This document shows, piece by piece, positions 34,454 through 48,954 of a stretch of DNA of 64,000 nt. A model generated the notes under the pieces. The model was not told the origin of the DNA. It ran no database searches and saw nothing but the letters and a program-made list of their open reading frames with translations. The translations under genes were made by a program, and so were the position numbers. Position 1 is the stretch's first letter. Each line of letters opens with the position of its first letter. The stretch is from Verticillium longisporum (lineage: Eukaryota > Ascomycota > Sordariomycetes > Glomerellales > Plectosphaerellaceae): NCBI GenBank assembly GCA_019188255.1, contig JAETXT010000010.1, forward strand, positions 2,914,001-2,978,000, given 5' to 3'.

Positions 34454-35685
34454 GGCTGGTTTGGCTTGTAGTTGTAATGACAATCGGTGGAGTGAGCGAG
34501 TGAGCGAGTGAGCGGCAGTTATTCGTAGTACCGCGTTCTTTGAGTTGTATTGTGGCAGTGGTAAAGGGTCGCAGGGTGGCGGTGGATCGGAAGGGGGGTA
34601 CTGGAAGCAATGATGTGAGCTGATGGTCGAAGCTTCTAGTGCCAGTTGGTGTTTTTGATTACTGGTTGGAGCTCCCTTGTTCAGCGGTCACTACTTGGAA
34701 ACGAATATCTTTTTTTAGCCCACGATGAGTGAGCTCCATGGTCGTTTTATCTGTTATTCGAGGGCTCTAAGGTTGCCGTCACTGCCACTGATAGTCTGCT
34801 TGGCAGTGGATCGGGCATTTTCACCACTATAGCCGGAGCTTTGGAGTGGGATGCCGCCAACAGCCCCTCAGTTTTGGAGCTCGAAGCTTGGATGCTGGTG
34901 CATCTGCTGAACATCAATCAAGTGGACCCCTGAGTTGCTAGTCGCCGCCGATCAAATCCGGGGTTCCATGATCCTTGGCCATCGTCCTCAAGCTCGCTCA
35001 CGCTGCAACCTGGGCCGAAGGGGTGCTGTTGGCTGGACGAGTTCTTGTTGGCACGTGTGTGCTGCCTTGCTAAGGTATTTCGCTGTACAAAGTAAATTGC
35101 TTTCAGCATGTTCAGCAAGCAGACTCAATGGGAACGGAGGGCCGTTTTCTCGTTGAAGCATCTGATTGCCAAGAGATAGCCATGGAGGGCGTATCGTATT
35201 GTGGAGGCTCGCTGAAGGCAGAGGCTTGGCTTGTCGCACAACGGGGTGAGAAGAGGAGACTCTCACCACAGGCATCGATTGTAAGACTCCCAAGACTGTG
35301 AAATAGAATAATCATCAACAACTCGAGTGCAACGACTGTCGTCATCCCATGATCAAGGTGTTCTTGATCTCAAGGGAAAACAACTGATTCCGAACACCCT
35401 CGCTGTGGCTGCTCCAGGTACCTGTGGCTTTTCAGTATTGTGGTACTGTGGCGTCGGCGCGAAAGTGGCTGGCCCCAGTCGCATCCTCGTCGCGCTTGCT
35501 CTCTGTCACGGTCCTGCCCACCTTCCACCAGAACCCCAACCCTCGATTCTCGCACCGTTGCGACATCGTCCATAGCGCCGCCTCCCCCTACGTCGCGACC
35601 ACGATATAGCTCACGTGTATCTGCTGGTGAGCTTTCGTTCGTTTCAACTGCCTCGGTGGCCACATCCTTTTCGCCTCCCGACGCC
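34454..35685. other. Divergent promoter region of Otu1 and the Rsc1/2 gene
   Basis: About 1.2 kb. Next to the Otu1 start is a GAGTGAGC repeat (34490-34514). The part nearer 35685 is pyrimidine-rich leader sequence. No gene is supported. Confidence 0.45.
34490..34514. repeat. GAGTGAGC tandem repeat
   Basis: Three head-to-tail copies of the 8-mer GAGTGAGC lie about 40 nt upstream of the Otu1 ATG, so probably in its leader or core promoter. Confidence 0.75.
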
Positions 35686-35866
35686 ATGGCGGGCACGCGC
35701 AGCAACGCAACCGACGTGCGCGATTCCATCGAGGCCAAGCTTGACAAGGACAAGGACAAGACCAACGGCCACGACATGGACCTCGACACCCCTGACAATA
35801 CTGCAGACGACGTCGAGATGAAGGATCAGCACGACGAAGAAGACGCCGACGGGGAAGCTGACGCTG

Positions 35867-35905
<39 letters not shown>

Positions 35906-38900
35906 GCGAAGACGATACTTCCCAGCAAGATGTTGACGAGCCTGGAGACCTGCTGTCTGTCCTCGGCACGCTTGAGTCCGAGCTGAGCAGATACGAGGAA
36001 GAGTAAGTTCTCTCTCTCGCGCCCGAGAACATTGAAAGCAGACACACGCGTGCTGACTGAATGGGCCCCTTCCAGCGGAGAGGAACTTGCCGCGCCCTTC
36101 CAGCGCATCCCTAACAAGCGATCGCTGCCCGACTATTTCCAGATCATTGAAGAGCCCACGGCCTTCAGCAGCATCAGGGTATGAGAAAATAAAAACCCCC
36201 GATTCATACCTTCCGAGGGGCGCTCCCCAATTGCTAAACCATCATATAGAAAAAAGTCCAGAAGAAGGAGTACACCAGCGCCAGCGAATTCGTGCGAGAC
36301 CTAGCTCTCATCTGTCACAACGCCCAGGTTTATAACCTTCCGAGCGCCCCAATCTTTCTGGCTGCTGTCAGACTGCGCGAGGTTGCCAAGGAGAAGCTGC
36401 AGAAGCTCGTGACAGCCGGCGTCTTGACCGCTGCCGAGGTTGAGTTCCCCTTCCTGGGCGAGTTGCCTCCTGCAGAGGAAGCCTCCGAGAACGCTGGCGA
36501 AGAGGACGAAGAGGATGATGAAGAGGAAGAAGAAGAGGATGATGACGACTCCGACGATGACGACACTGGTCGTGGTCGCAAGACTCGGAAGATCGGCCGC
36601 CGCCCAGACGCAAGCCGGGAGGAAGAAGACCACAAGAAGAGAGGCCGCCCGCCCAAGGTGCTCACACCTGCTGAGGTCCGGATAGATTCCGTCCTCAAGG
36701 GATTGCGCAAATTCAAGGACGAGTCCGGCGAGCTGCGCATCCTACCCTTTGAGAAGCTGCCTGACAAGCAGGAACTGCCCGAGTACTATGACGCCATTCA
36801 GAAACCCATTGCCCTCGACATGATCCCCCAGAAGTCCAAGCGCAAGAAATATGCCACTGTCGACGACCTTATCCAGGACCTGAACCTCATGTTTGAGAAC
36901 GCCAAGCTCTTCAACGAAGACGACAGCGATATTCACCAGACCGCCATTGACCTCCAGAGGGAAGCCCGCTCGCTGGCACAGCAGGAGAAAGCCAAGCCTG
37001 ATAGCCTTTGCCGAGCTGACGACGGCAGGTTGCCGTTGGCCGAAGTACAGCACAACGGTGAAACCTGGAGAGTTGGTAAGTGACCAGTCTTATCCAAGGC
37101 ATGAAGAAGAAGAAGAAGAGTAGAAACCTAATGACTGTGCAGGCGACTGGGTTCACATCAACAACACAAATGATTTGACCAAGCCCATCGTTGCTCAGAT
37201 CTTCCGGCTCTGGCAAGACCCCAAGGGCCAGCGCTGGATCAACGCCTGCTGGTACTACCGCCCCGTGCAGACCGAGCACCACGTGGACAAGCTCTTCTAT
37301 GAGCACGAGGACGCCAAGACGACGCAGAACCGCGTCCACGCCATCGAGGAGGTCATTGATCGTTGCTGTGTCATGTACGTGTCGCGTTTCTTCAAAGGAC
37401 GTACCCGTGGGCTGCCTGCCGGTAAGAGCGTGTATGTCTGCGAGTCGAGGTACAACGAGGAGAAGTGCCGATTTGCCCGGATCAAGACATGGTCGAGCTG
37501 TGTGCCACACGAAGCCCGGGAGAAGGACAACGTCTCTGATCGGTTCCCACATCCCCTGCGGATGAAGAAGTTCCCCAGCCCTATAAAGCACCTCATCAGG
37601 CTGAATGCGAAGCCGACTGATCCGCTGCCGAAGCCGACTTGGGGCTACAAGAACATGCCGCCTGTCATTGGTGCTGTCCATCGTCGACCTAGAGAGTCCA
37701 ACGTAAGTAATGTTCTTCCCTTACCGTATTGTTCAGGATGTGATAGAAGCTACCCTTGGGTCGTGCTTTTGTTGGATATGATAGCGTTTGCGTCGAGCAG
37801 AGTTTTCTTTTTTGCCAGCAGCTTCCCGTTTACCTGAGTTCTTCTGTTGTTCTCCGCTTGATTCCGGGACAGTCCGTAGCCTAGCCACACGCGCTCCGCC
37901 TCTCTCCTTGCCAGTCGGCGGTTGAGGTGATCATGGCGATGGACAGTCGATGACAGCCGACACTACGGATACCAGATCCAGGCAACGGCAGAGTTTTCAT
38001 TTCTATTTATTTCCTGCTTCTTCCCACAATCCCTCTTTTCTACTTCTCTTCTTCGCCTGCTTCTCTGCTTGTTTTCAAGTCAGTGGTGTTCTCCCCATCT
38101 TACACAACTTGCACAACCCTCACGTCACACACACGGGAGGCGACTGTACTTCACTTTCACAGCCTGAAATCCTGCCTTGGGATTACTCTGCTGAAACTCT
38201 GACAGGAATCACCTCCACCGCAGCCTACACCTCCACCTCAGCCTGCTCAGCCAATTCTGTCCAACACAGGACGGAGACCTTCCTCGTTCCGCGGTTCCCA
38301 GCCACCAGCGTCGCCCTTTCACATGGCCCCCCCTGGCGCCTCGCCGTCTCCGGCGCCTCTGGTTCCCCAGTACCTCGGACAGCCGCAGGCGCAGCCCCAA
38401 CAGGCGCAGCCTCAGCAGCATCAGTTCACTTCTGCGTCTCCGGTTGCTCATCACCAGAGTCCTCATCAGCCTGCTCCGCACTATCCCCAGGGCCAGCAGC
38501 CGCAGCAGCCTGGTCAGAGCCCTTACCTCAACTACCGGCAGCCGCAGCAGCAGCAGCAGCCTGGTCAGAACGCTGGCCAGATGTACCAGCAGCAGCAGCA
38601 TAACATGCCGCAAGCTCCGATGCATCGCTCGCAAGGACTCAACATGGCAGCCGACCAGTACCAGAATGGCTTTCAGGGTAACTTCCAGGGCCCGCAGTAC
38701 AATCAACGCCAAGGCCAGCATCCACCTGCGTACCCACACTCGCCCGCGACCCACATTCAACAGGGACAAGTCAATGTGCAGCCCCAGGCTCAGGCTCACG
38801 TTCCTCAGATGCAGCCATCGCACATGGCCAATTCAGGCTTCGCTGACCACCGCATGCCCATGGGCACGAACCGAAACACCATGGCCCCCACTGCTGGTAT

Positions 38901-39564
38901 CCAGATGCAGCCTTACGTCCCTGCGCAGCAGCAGCAGCAGCAGCAGCAGCAGAATTCGTACAACGCCGCGCCCGCCACGGAAGTTTTCACTCTCCCGGAT
39001 GAGCTCAACGACGCGATCCCCGAAGAGATCCGCCTCATGTACAACAACGACAATGGCAAGTTGCTCTGGTACACGACCCCGCCCGTCATAACCGAGACTC
39101 CCGGCCTTGCTCCCGAAAGTGCTGGCCTTGGTCACAGCGCGCGCTACCTTGCGGATAATGAGGCCTTCCTTGCTGAGCGCGCCCGCAAACGCAAAGAGCG
39201 GGACGACAAGCTCGCTGCGGAGGAAGAACTGAAGCGTCAGCGCAAAGAGCGCAATGAAAGAGAACGCGCTGCCATGACCCCCATGCAGCGGGAGATTGAG
39301 GATCTCGCCAGTGCGAAGTGGCGTCAAGTGCGCCACCGCATCGAGGCCGAGAGACAGCAGCTCATGTTCCAGATCAACCTTGAAACGTGCGAAAAGTGGC
39401 TCAAAGCGGCCCATGAGGGCCACAGAATCCTTGATGAGGAATTTCAGATGGGTCCGAACTTTCGAAAGCGTCAAATGGAGGAGAAGGAGGCCGCGCGCCA
39501 GAAACGCATCGCCGAAGACGAGGAGGCTAAGCGCAAGGCCGCCGCTGAGGATCGCAGCATCTGA
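35686..39564 (+). CDS. rsc1: RSC chromatin-remodelling subunit Rsc1/Rsc2 (two bromodomains and BAH)
   Basis: Rsc1/Rsc2 target the RSC remodeller to acetylated nucleosomes. Five exons (35686-36002, 36076-36178, 36250-37075, 37143-37702, 38206-39564) give 1054 residues with phase kept throughout. After an acidic N-terminus with an Ala-Asp repeat comes bromodomain 1 (about residues 85-185, with LPDYFQIIEEP and ICHNAQVYN). A long acidic stretch and an AT-hook-like KKRGRPPK follow, then bromodomain 2 (about 283-395, LPEYYDAIQKPI) and the BAH domain (about 400-530, GDWVHINN, IFRLWQD, YVCESRYNE). The C-terminal 450 residues are Gln/Pro-rich, then a charged coiled-coil-like part. The last intron is 503 nt; reading through it would stop at 37837 and remove the Gln-rich tail. 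Confidence 0.92.
35866..35902 (+). repeat. GACGCC repeat coding for Ala-Asp
   Basis: A hexanucleotide run inside the first exon of the Rsc1/2 gene encodes alternating Asp and Ala in an acidic low-complexity segment. Confidence 0.8.
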
Positions 39565-41550
39565 GCTTGCTTTTTCTTTTCAACGGATCAAAACGGCAAC
39601 GGGCAGGGGATTGATTTTCGCAGTAGCATGAACATTGGAGAAAGGCAGGACCATCAGCCTTTCGATGTATCAAGTTTTCAGCTTTCGGCGTTGGAGGGCA
39701 GTGGCAGGAGGTTCACGTCACCTCTGGATTTGATTTTCTTTCTTGCTTGGGTCTCAAGGTTTGGCTCCAGGCGTTTGGTACATGAGGTGCCACGAGATTG
39801 CCCCTCAGGAAGAGCTTGTTCTCGAACTCTGAGGTTCTTCTTGAACCTCCGAGGTTCTTCTTGAACCTGCGAAGTTCTTCTTGAACCTGCGAGGTTTCGT
39901 CCATATGGATGAACCTGGGGCATCTTGGGGGAAAGGGCACAGTTTGCATCGAACCAAATGGTTCGAGTCTTTGTACAATATCGCGATCAAATCACTCAGA
40001 GCATCTGCCCGTTTGCGCTTCTTTTGTTCCGCTCGCGTGATTCGACTGCACCTTGTCTTCTGTTTCCCATCGTGACGCCCAGGGCAGGTCTGAAGATGTC
40101 TGGTCTGCAGTAAAGATGTTGATGTGTGGATTGAAGGGGAGTGATGTGCATGCATCATATCATGGTCTCAGGGTCATGCTCACGCGGTAAGGCGAGGTAC
40201 AGTCAAGGCATTGGAGGGGAGCCATTCGGGCTGACGCCTCTCAGGCAGAGCCCGTTGAGCCATGCTGGAGGAGCTCCAACATCTGATGCGCCGGCTCGCA
40301 GGCGATTCGACGCGCTTCGTCCTCAGACAGAAGGAATGGAAGCACAAAGGCAGCAGCACATATCAGGCTAGGCCAATGGCCAGGGTCCATGCAAGTGGGT
40401 CAGCTCGGTCTTCTGTGACTCCTCTGGTCCCTGACCTCACGACTTGGACACGGGCCACCCGAGTCGCCCCCCCCCAGATCTCACGCCGACCCTCCACCTC
40501 ATGTTAAGCAAGGTCCTCACCACCTTCGCCTCAGCCACTCCTCGACCTGCACTCATCCTTCACTTTGATCTTCTCAATTCTTGTTCTCGTCTGTACGCAT
40601 TTTCCCCTTCACTGCGCCATTGCATCTAGAGCCTTTCTTGATTTGCTGCAAATACTGTCTGTCCAAGGCTTCACTCTCTGCTCTATTCGAGTTCTGTGTC
40701 GCATAGTATTGTGCCGCCTAGTGTACGTACCTCTTTGCTCTGCCGCCATACCTCTCTCCCTCCCTCATCATCTGCCTACCTACCATTGCATCCTCCAACA
40801 TTTGTGAGAAGTAAGCCGCTCAATACCCCATACATAGCACTGTTGTAAAAGCGACTTTTGTACCTACCGTAGCTCAGAAACCCCTGTTTCTGCTGGATTC
40901 GGCAATAGCGCGCTCTTTCCCTTCTTGTGTACTCTATTCAGTCACACGAGGCAACCATATACTTTGCTGGCTTCTGTCAATTAGGGAAACTCCCTAGACC
41001 CTCTTCCCTTACTACCCAACCCTTTCCTGACCGCACGACTTCACACCGTTGCCTACCGTCGTCGTAAACGCTCACCTCTTGCCGCACAACCGCTACTCTC
41101 GTTGCCAACGCAATCCTCTACTCTGGTATGCCTACCCCCTTGCCCCGATCCCTGATGACAGGGGCTGCACTCTCTTATGTTATGTCCCCTGGCCTCTGCA
41201 AAGATATGTGGCTAGCCGGGTTGCGAAGATTGTGTAAACGTTACGGCGTTTAGACTCTGCCCATCTCTACTTGCCCCGGCTGAACATTTTTACACGGGCA
41301 ACTTGGCTACCTAGCTAGCCTAGTCTTTCCTCTTGTTTTAATCCATTGGAATCATGTGGCGGTGCACCCAGCTTACATATTTCCTTAGAGCCAAGAGCCA
41401 TCGTTTACTCATACGGAAGGCGTTTCCGTGTCACGAAAAGCCGGTTCGCCGTTCTTCATATGGCTCCTGCCGGTTGCAACACTCCTCTTATCATCCCCAC
41501 TTCCCCTTGATCACACCCTATCAAGACGGGCTGCAAATAAAAAACCTTCG
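39565..41550. other. 2-kb intergenic region before the NYN gene
   Basis: The left part holds the TTCnnGAA repeat array and a perfect inverted repeat CGAACC-AAAT-GGTTCG (39950-39965). From about 40500 on it is pyrimidine-rich and looks like a long 5' leader or promoter of the NYN gene, possibly with a leader intron. No additional coding sequence is supported. Confidence 0.45.
39819..39890. repeat. 20-bp tandem repeat carrying TTCnnGAA boxes
   Basis: Three full 20-bp copies (39831-39850, 39851-39870, 39871-39890) are followed by a partial one. Each contains TTCTTGAA (39838, 39858, 39878), and a further TTCTCGAA lies at 39819. TTCnnGAA is the core of a heat-shock element, and 20-bp spacing keeps units in phase. 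The first two units also contain a GGTTC/GAACC inverted repeat (one base changed in the third), so RNA hairpins are an alternative reading. Confidence 0.7.
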
Positions 41551-42882
41551 ATGCTGCCTGCTTCAACGCCCGCTGTGCGCATGGTCGCCGGCCAGCGTAA
41601 ACGCCCCCTGAGTCCCGGTCGCCGCAGGCTGTACAAGAACCATAACCCTAACCGCCTCGGCGACTTCAAGAAGGTCTGGGCTTACATTGGCGTGCACAAA
41701 GACCCTACCACCGACTGGGATTCAGGTCCCGACCACAACCATTTGCTCCCCGACCAGCCTGCCCTCGGAGACCGCCTTGCCAACCTTTTCGTATCGACAG
41801 ATGCATCTGAAAATCAGACGCTGGCCCATCATGCCCAATCCATGCCTGATGGCGACCACCGCGAAGAGCCCGTCGAGGTCGAGACTTCAGTCAGCAATGA
41901 CGGCGAAAATCCCAACGTCTTCTCTCCCGAACTGAACCCCTCGAGCTCCCCTGAGCCTGAGATTCCGGCCTCGCCCACTTTGGGCATGCCTAGTTCCCTT
42001 GTGGCCGCAAAGTTTACGCATCATGGATCTCATGTTTGTCATCAGAGCTTCGCTCTCTCAAGCATGTGCCAATCCACCGTCGAGGCGCGCGCCGCTGCCT
42101 TTGCTCAGCGCATGAATGGTCCTGTCGCTGCGCCGCCCAAGAAAAAAAAGACGACGTTCGACGACTTGCGGCGCCTCGTTCTGGCGGACTTCAAGTCTCA
42201 TGACGAGGACAGCATGACTGACTTCCCTGCTCAGTACGCCAACGGTATTTACGTCTACATTGACTGGTCCAACATAATGATTGGCTGCCAGGAGGAGCTC
42301 AAGCGCGGCTATGGCCTTCCTCCCACTTCACGCCGTGCTGATGTCCTCGACTTCGCCCGCATCAAGCTCATCCTTGAGCGCGACCGCGGCATCAAGAGCC
42401 GTGTCCTCGCGGGCAGCCGCTCCGCCAAGCCCGGCCAGAAGGAGCTCAAGACACTGGACGCCTTTGTTGAGCATGGCTATGACGCGAACATCCTTGAGCG
42501 AGTCTACCGTCCCAACGAACAGGCGCAGGCTCGACCTGGCTACGGCCTTCCCCTCGAGACGAGCCCACGCAACATGCAGGAGCAGGACGTCGATGAAATC
42601 TTCCACATGAAAATCTCCGACGATATCATTGACGGCGTCATCGCTGGCACGCCCGGCGTCGTTGTGCTCGCCACAGGTGACGGCAACGAAGCCCAATTCT
42701 CCAAAGGCTTCTTCGCCAAGGTGGAGCAAGCCCTCAAGTCGGGTTGGATCGTCGAGCTGTACGCGTTCAAGAAGAACACGTCGGCCACGTTCCGTGACCG
42801 CCACTTTCAGGCCCAGTGGGGTCACCGCTTCTCACTGCACTTTCTCGACAAGTTTGCCGAGGCTCTTGTTGACGAGTCGTAG
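41551..42882 (+). CDS. NYN (PIN-like) domain protein, putative RNA-binding or nuclease
   Basis: NYN domains share the PIN nuclease fold and act on RNA, but the role of this fungal protein is unknown. The frame is intronless. From ATG 41551 it gives 443 residues; a start at 41581 (MVAGQRKRPLSPGRRR) is also plausible. The N-terminal half is basic and then disordered, with a motif-like NRLGDFKKVWAYIGVH. The NYN domain spans about residues 232-440: YVYIDWSNI carries the first acidic residue, then SRVLAGSRSAKP, DDIIDGVIAG, VVLATGDGNEAQF with the second acidic cluster, and a final WGHRFSLHFLDKF. The frame stops at TAG 42880-42882, yet the same frame stays open and protein-like for 129 more codons. 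Confidence 0.75.
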   Translation: MLPASTPAVRMVAGQRKRPLSPGRRRLYKNHNPNRLGDFKKVWAYIGVHKDPTTDWDSGPDHNHLLPDQPALGDRLANLFVSTDASENQTLAHHAQSMPDGDHREEPVEVETSVSNDGENPNVFSPELNPSSSPEPEIPASPTLGMPSSLVAAKFTHHGSHVCHQSFALSSMCQSTVEARAAAFAQRMNGPVAAPPKKKKTTFDDLRRLVLADFKSHDEDSMTDFPAQYANGIYVYIDWSNIMIGCQEELKRGYGLPPTSRRADVLDFARIKLILERDRGIKSRVLAGSRSAKPGQKELKTLDAFVEHGYDANILERVYRPNEQAQARPGYGLPLETSPRNMQEQDVDEIFHMKISDDIIDGVIAGTPGVVVLATGDGNEAQFSKGFFAKVEQALKSGWIVELYAFKKNTSATFRDRHFQAQWGHRFSLHFLDKFAEALVDES

Positions 42883-43272
42883 CAGACTGCTCAACAGGAT
42901 CCCCGGCCGGCACAGCCTTACCGTAGCGTGCGAACGGCCCACGTCCAGAACGCGTGCCACCCGGTCTACGGCGAACTGCCACAGGAAGGCGACATCACCG
43001 CCAGTCTGGGTGAAAACCTTGACACACTGCCTACAGCCAAGCTGAGACGCATAGTCAACCGATCCTACGGCATGTACCAGCAGTATCAGCTCCAGCATGA
43101 CATGGCCGTCAAGCGAGGAGATGCTACGGCGGCTAGCTTTCTCCACGGCTGCATTGGCATCAGCCATGGCAACTGGGTCAAACTTGACAAGCTCTTTGAT
43201 CAGTCAAAGAACAATGACCTGAGGGGCTCAGCACTGGGAGTTCAGCATGGACGAAAGTCCTGCCTGATCTGA
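42883..43272 (+). CDS. In-frame open extension after the NYN gene stop (unknown)
   Basis: Directly after TAG at 42880-42882 and in the same frame there are 129 sense codons to TGA at 43270-43272. The sequence looks like protein rather than UTR: GELPQEGDITASLGENLDT, LRRIVNRSYGMYQQYQ, DATAASFLHGCIGISHGNW, VKLDKLFDQSK. No ATG lies near its beginning; the first in-frame ATG is at about 43072. It could be a C-terminal extension reached by readthrough, the rest of a gene broken by a nonsense change, or an exon of a separate gene. I do not recognise a domain. Confidence 0.4.
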   Translation, partial: QTAQQDPRPAQPYRSVRTAHVQNACHPVYGELPQEGDITASLGENLDTLPTAKLRRIVNRSYGMYQQYQLQHDMAVKRGDATAASFLHGCIGISHGNWVKLDKLFDQSKNNDLRGSALGVQHGRKSCLI

Positions 43273-45393
43273 ATTGTGTCGAGTCACCGCCACCAGATGT
43301 GCACCAGCCTTCTGCGAACAGAGGCGCTGCCCCTCGGTCATTGTTCCGACCCTACGGCAGCACCGCCTCGACGATCCCATGCATAATAGTATGGGTATCA
43401 TGTTCCTTGTCTACTGCCTGGATAGGCCTTGCAGATCCCTCTTCTCGCCTGCCTGGGCGAGGTAGGTTGAGGGATCATCCACAACTCAGAATACCTCACA
43501 TTGACCGGCCGTGGTCGTTGCTTTCGACTAGGCCGCTCTTCTTTTCTTTTTCTATCAAAGTTCACCAGTTTAACGCTTGGCAACGATGCCGGGCTTGCGT
43601 TTCGAGTGGTAAAACTGCATGCGCCAAGGACCGTTGGCAGATTGTTTCTTTCGACTTTCTTTCCTTTTGGCGTACAGTATGTCCTCGGCAACGCCCCCTT
43701 TCCTTTCTGCTATTCGAACATCTGCATGCACACGACACGGCGTTTTGTTTCACGAATGATGAAGAAAAGTGCGCGACACAGACAAGACGGCAGGACACGA
43801 GACCCATGACGAGGCCGAACAAAATCCAGACATCACATTGCAGGGAGAAGACGACATTTTGTACGCGAAACAGGTGGTTCTGCATGTCCTTCTAACGACG
43901 CAAAGCTTTGTGCTCCGCCCGCATCTCCTTGTTTCTTGCCGCAATTGTCGCGCGCCTTGACGCGCACCGGCTCACAGCACGACTCGGCTTCTATGCAGAG
44001 CATGGCTAGCACGTGCTCGAGCGCGCCAGAGCAGCAATGGTTGCTCCGGACAAGGCCCGCTCGTTTGGTTTAGACGGATTGGTCAGGAACATGGGGAAGG
44101 GGGACTGTGCGTGATAGGATTGTTGATCCCGCTCCCGCCCGCCCTCTTTCGGCTCGATGGTTTGTTTTATCTTTCTGGCGTGTACCACGGCGTTGGATGG
44201 AGGAGCCGAGCACAAGCTCGACGGTTCTAAGGATGCGATTGGGTCCGGCACGGCGTCAGGGTTGCCAAGAAACGGCATGGTTTTACGGAGATCGAGGAGA
44301 AAGAAAGGTAGAAAAAACGATCATGACAAAACTCCAAGCTCGGCGATTGTGAAGCGGCCCGCCATGCAGCTCGTGACAAGCACCGGGACGGCGCCCGAGA
44401 AATCGATCCAGCAGAGACCGCAAAGTCTGACCAATGCCATGATACCGTGATCGTCGAGACACCGGGAAAGAGTGAAATTGTCCATCTCTTGCTTCTCCGT
44501 GGATGAAACTCCATAACCAACCTCTCCGCGTCCCTTTTCTCCCCTGGACTGGGTGTTTGCGCAGCAGGTCAGGACTACCCTTCCAAGTTGATCAGTCTGA
44601 TTGCCTTCTTCTTGATCCCCCTGATAAAGCAAAGAGGGTACGCGGGTCCTTCCTTGCCTACAAGGGGGACCAGAATGTCTCCTCAGAGTGTGATTAATTT
44701 CAACTCAGCACTGCGTTTGCCAAGAGATGATGGGTAGATAACACCACTGCAGGAAGCACAATAGATAACTTTCCGAGTCAACAGTCGCAATCGTCGTTTT
44801 TCTCCTCCTTGTACATAGGAAAAGAATGATGCCATGCAGTCATTCCAGACACACCAGCAGTGCGATGATCAAAGTCATGGATGGGATTGAAAATCGTGTA
44901 TCTCGTAATACGAACTCAACATTCAGTCCCACTACTGCACCCAGTACAAGACTCCAAAAAAAGTTCGCTTGCCCCTCCGATGCTGCCGTGCTCCTTTTCT
45001 ATCCCATTCATACCATAGTGGAGGGGCGGAAATATCCATCGACCCCACCACGACTTGTAAGGAAAAGAAATGGCTCATGACTTTCCCAATAGTAGTTTGC
45101 CGAACGCCCCATGTCGTCTTCCGCATCACCAATTGTACTATATACGGAATGAGAGAGAAACCACCATACCGCCTTCAAACAGAAGCTAGCTATGTCCATC
45201 GTCGCCAGAATGCCGGCTGCCAGAATGCCGGCAAGCCAAGTGTTCGGCCCTTCTGAGGAAGTTGGTGAAGGAAAAGATGAAAAGAAGAGAAGAAGTCCAA
45301 GATAGAAGAAGTAAGATAGGAAGTGGAATAGAAAGTGGTATCTCGAGTTCATGCACAGTGTCCCTCGGGACTGTCTAGGATGTCGATGGCCGT
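43273..45393. other. 2.1-kb intergenic region
   Basis: Apart from a short direct repeat (CCAGAATGCCGGC twice, about 45205-45232) no element is recognised. It separates the NYN gene from the 3' end of wc-1, and long UTRs are likely. Confidence 0.45.

Positions 45394-48954
<3,561 letters not shown>

Noticed and set aside
39831..39890. CRISPR-like repeat array
   Set aside because: The repeats are directly adjacent without spacers, and the genome is eukaryotic.
39931..39975. tRNA-like T-arm (GGTTCGAGTC)
   Set aside because: No acceptor, D-arm or anticodon arm can be folded around it; the inverted repeat stands alone.
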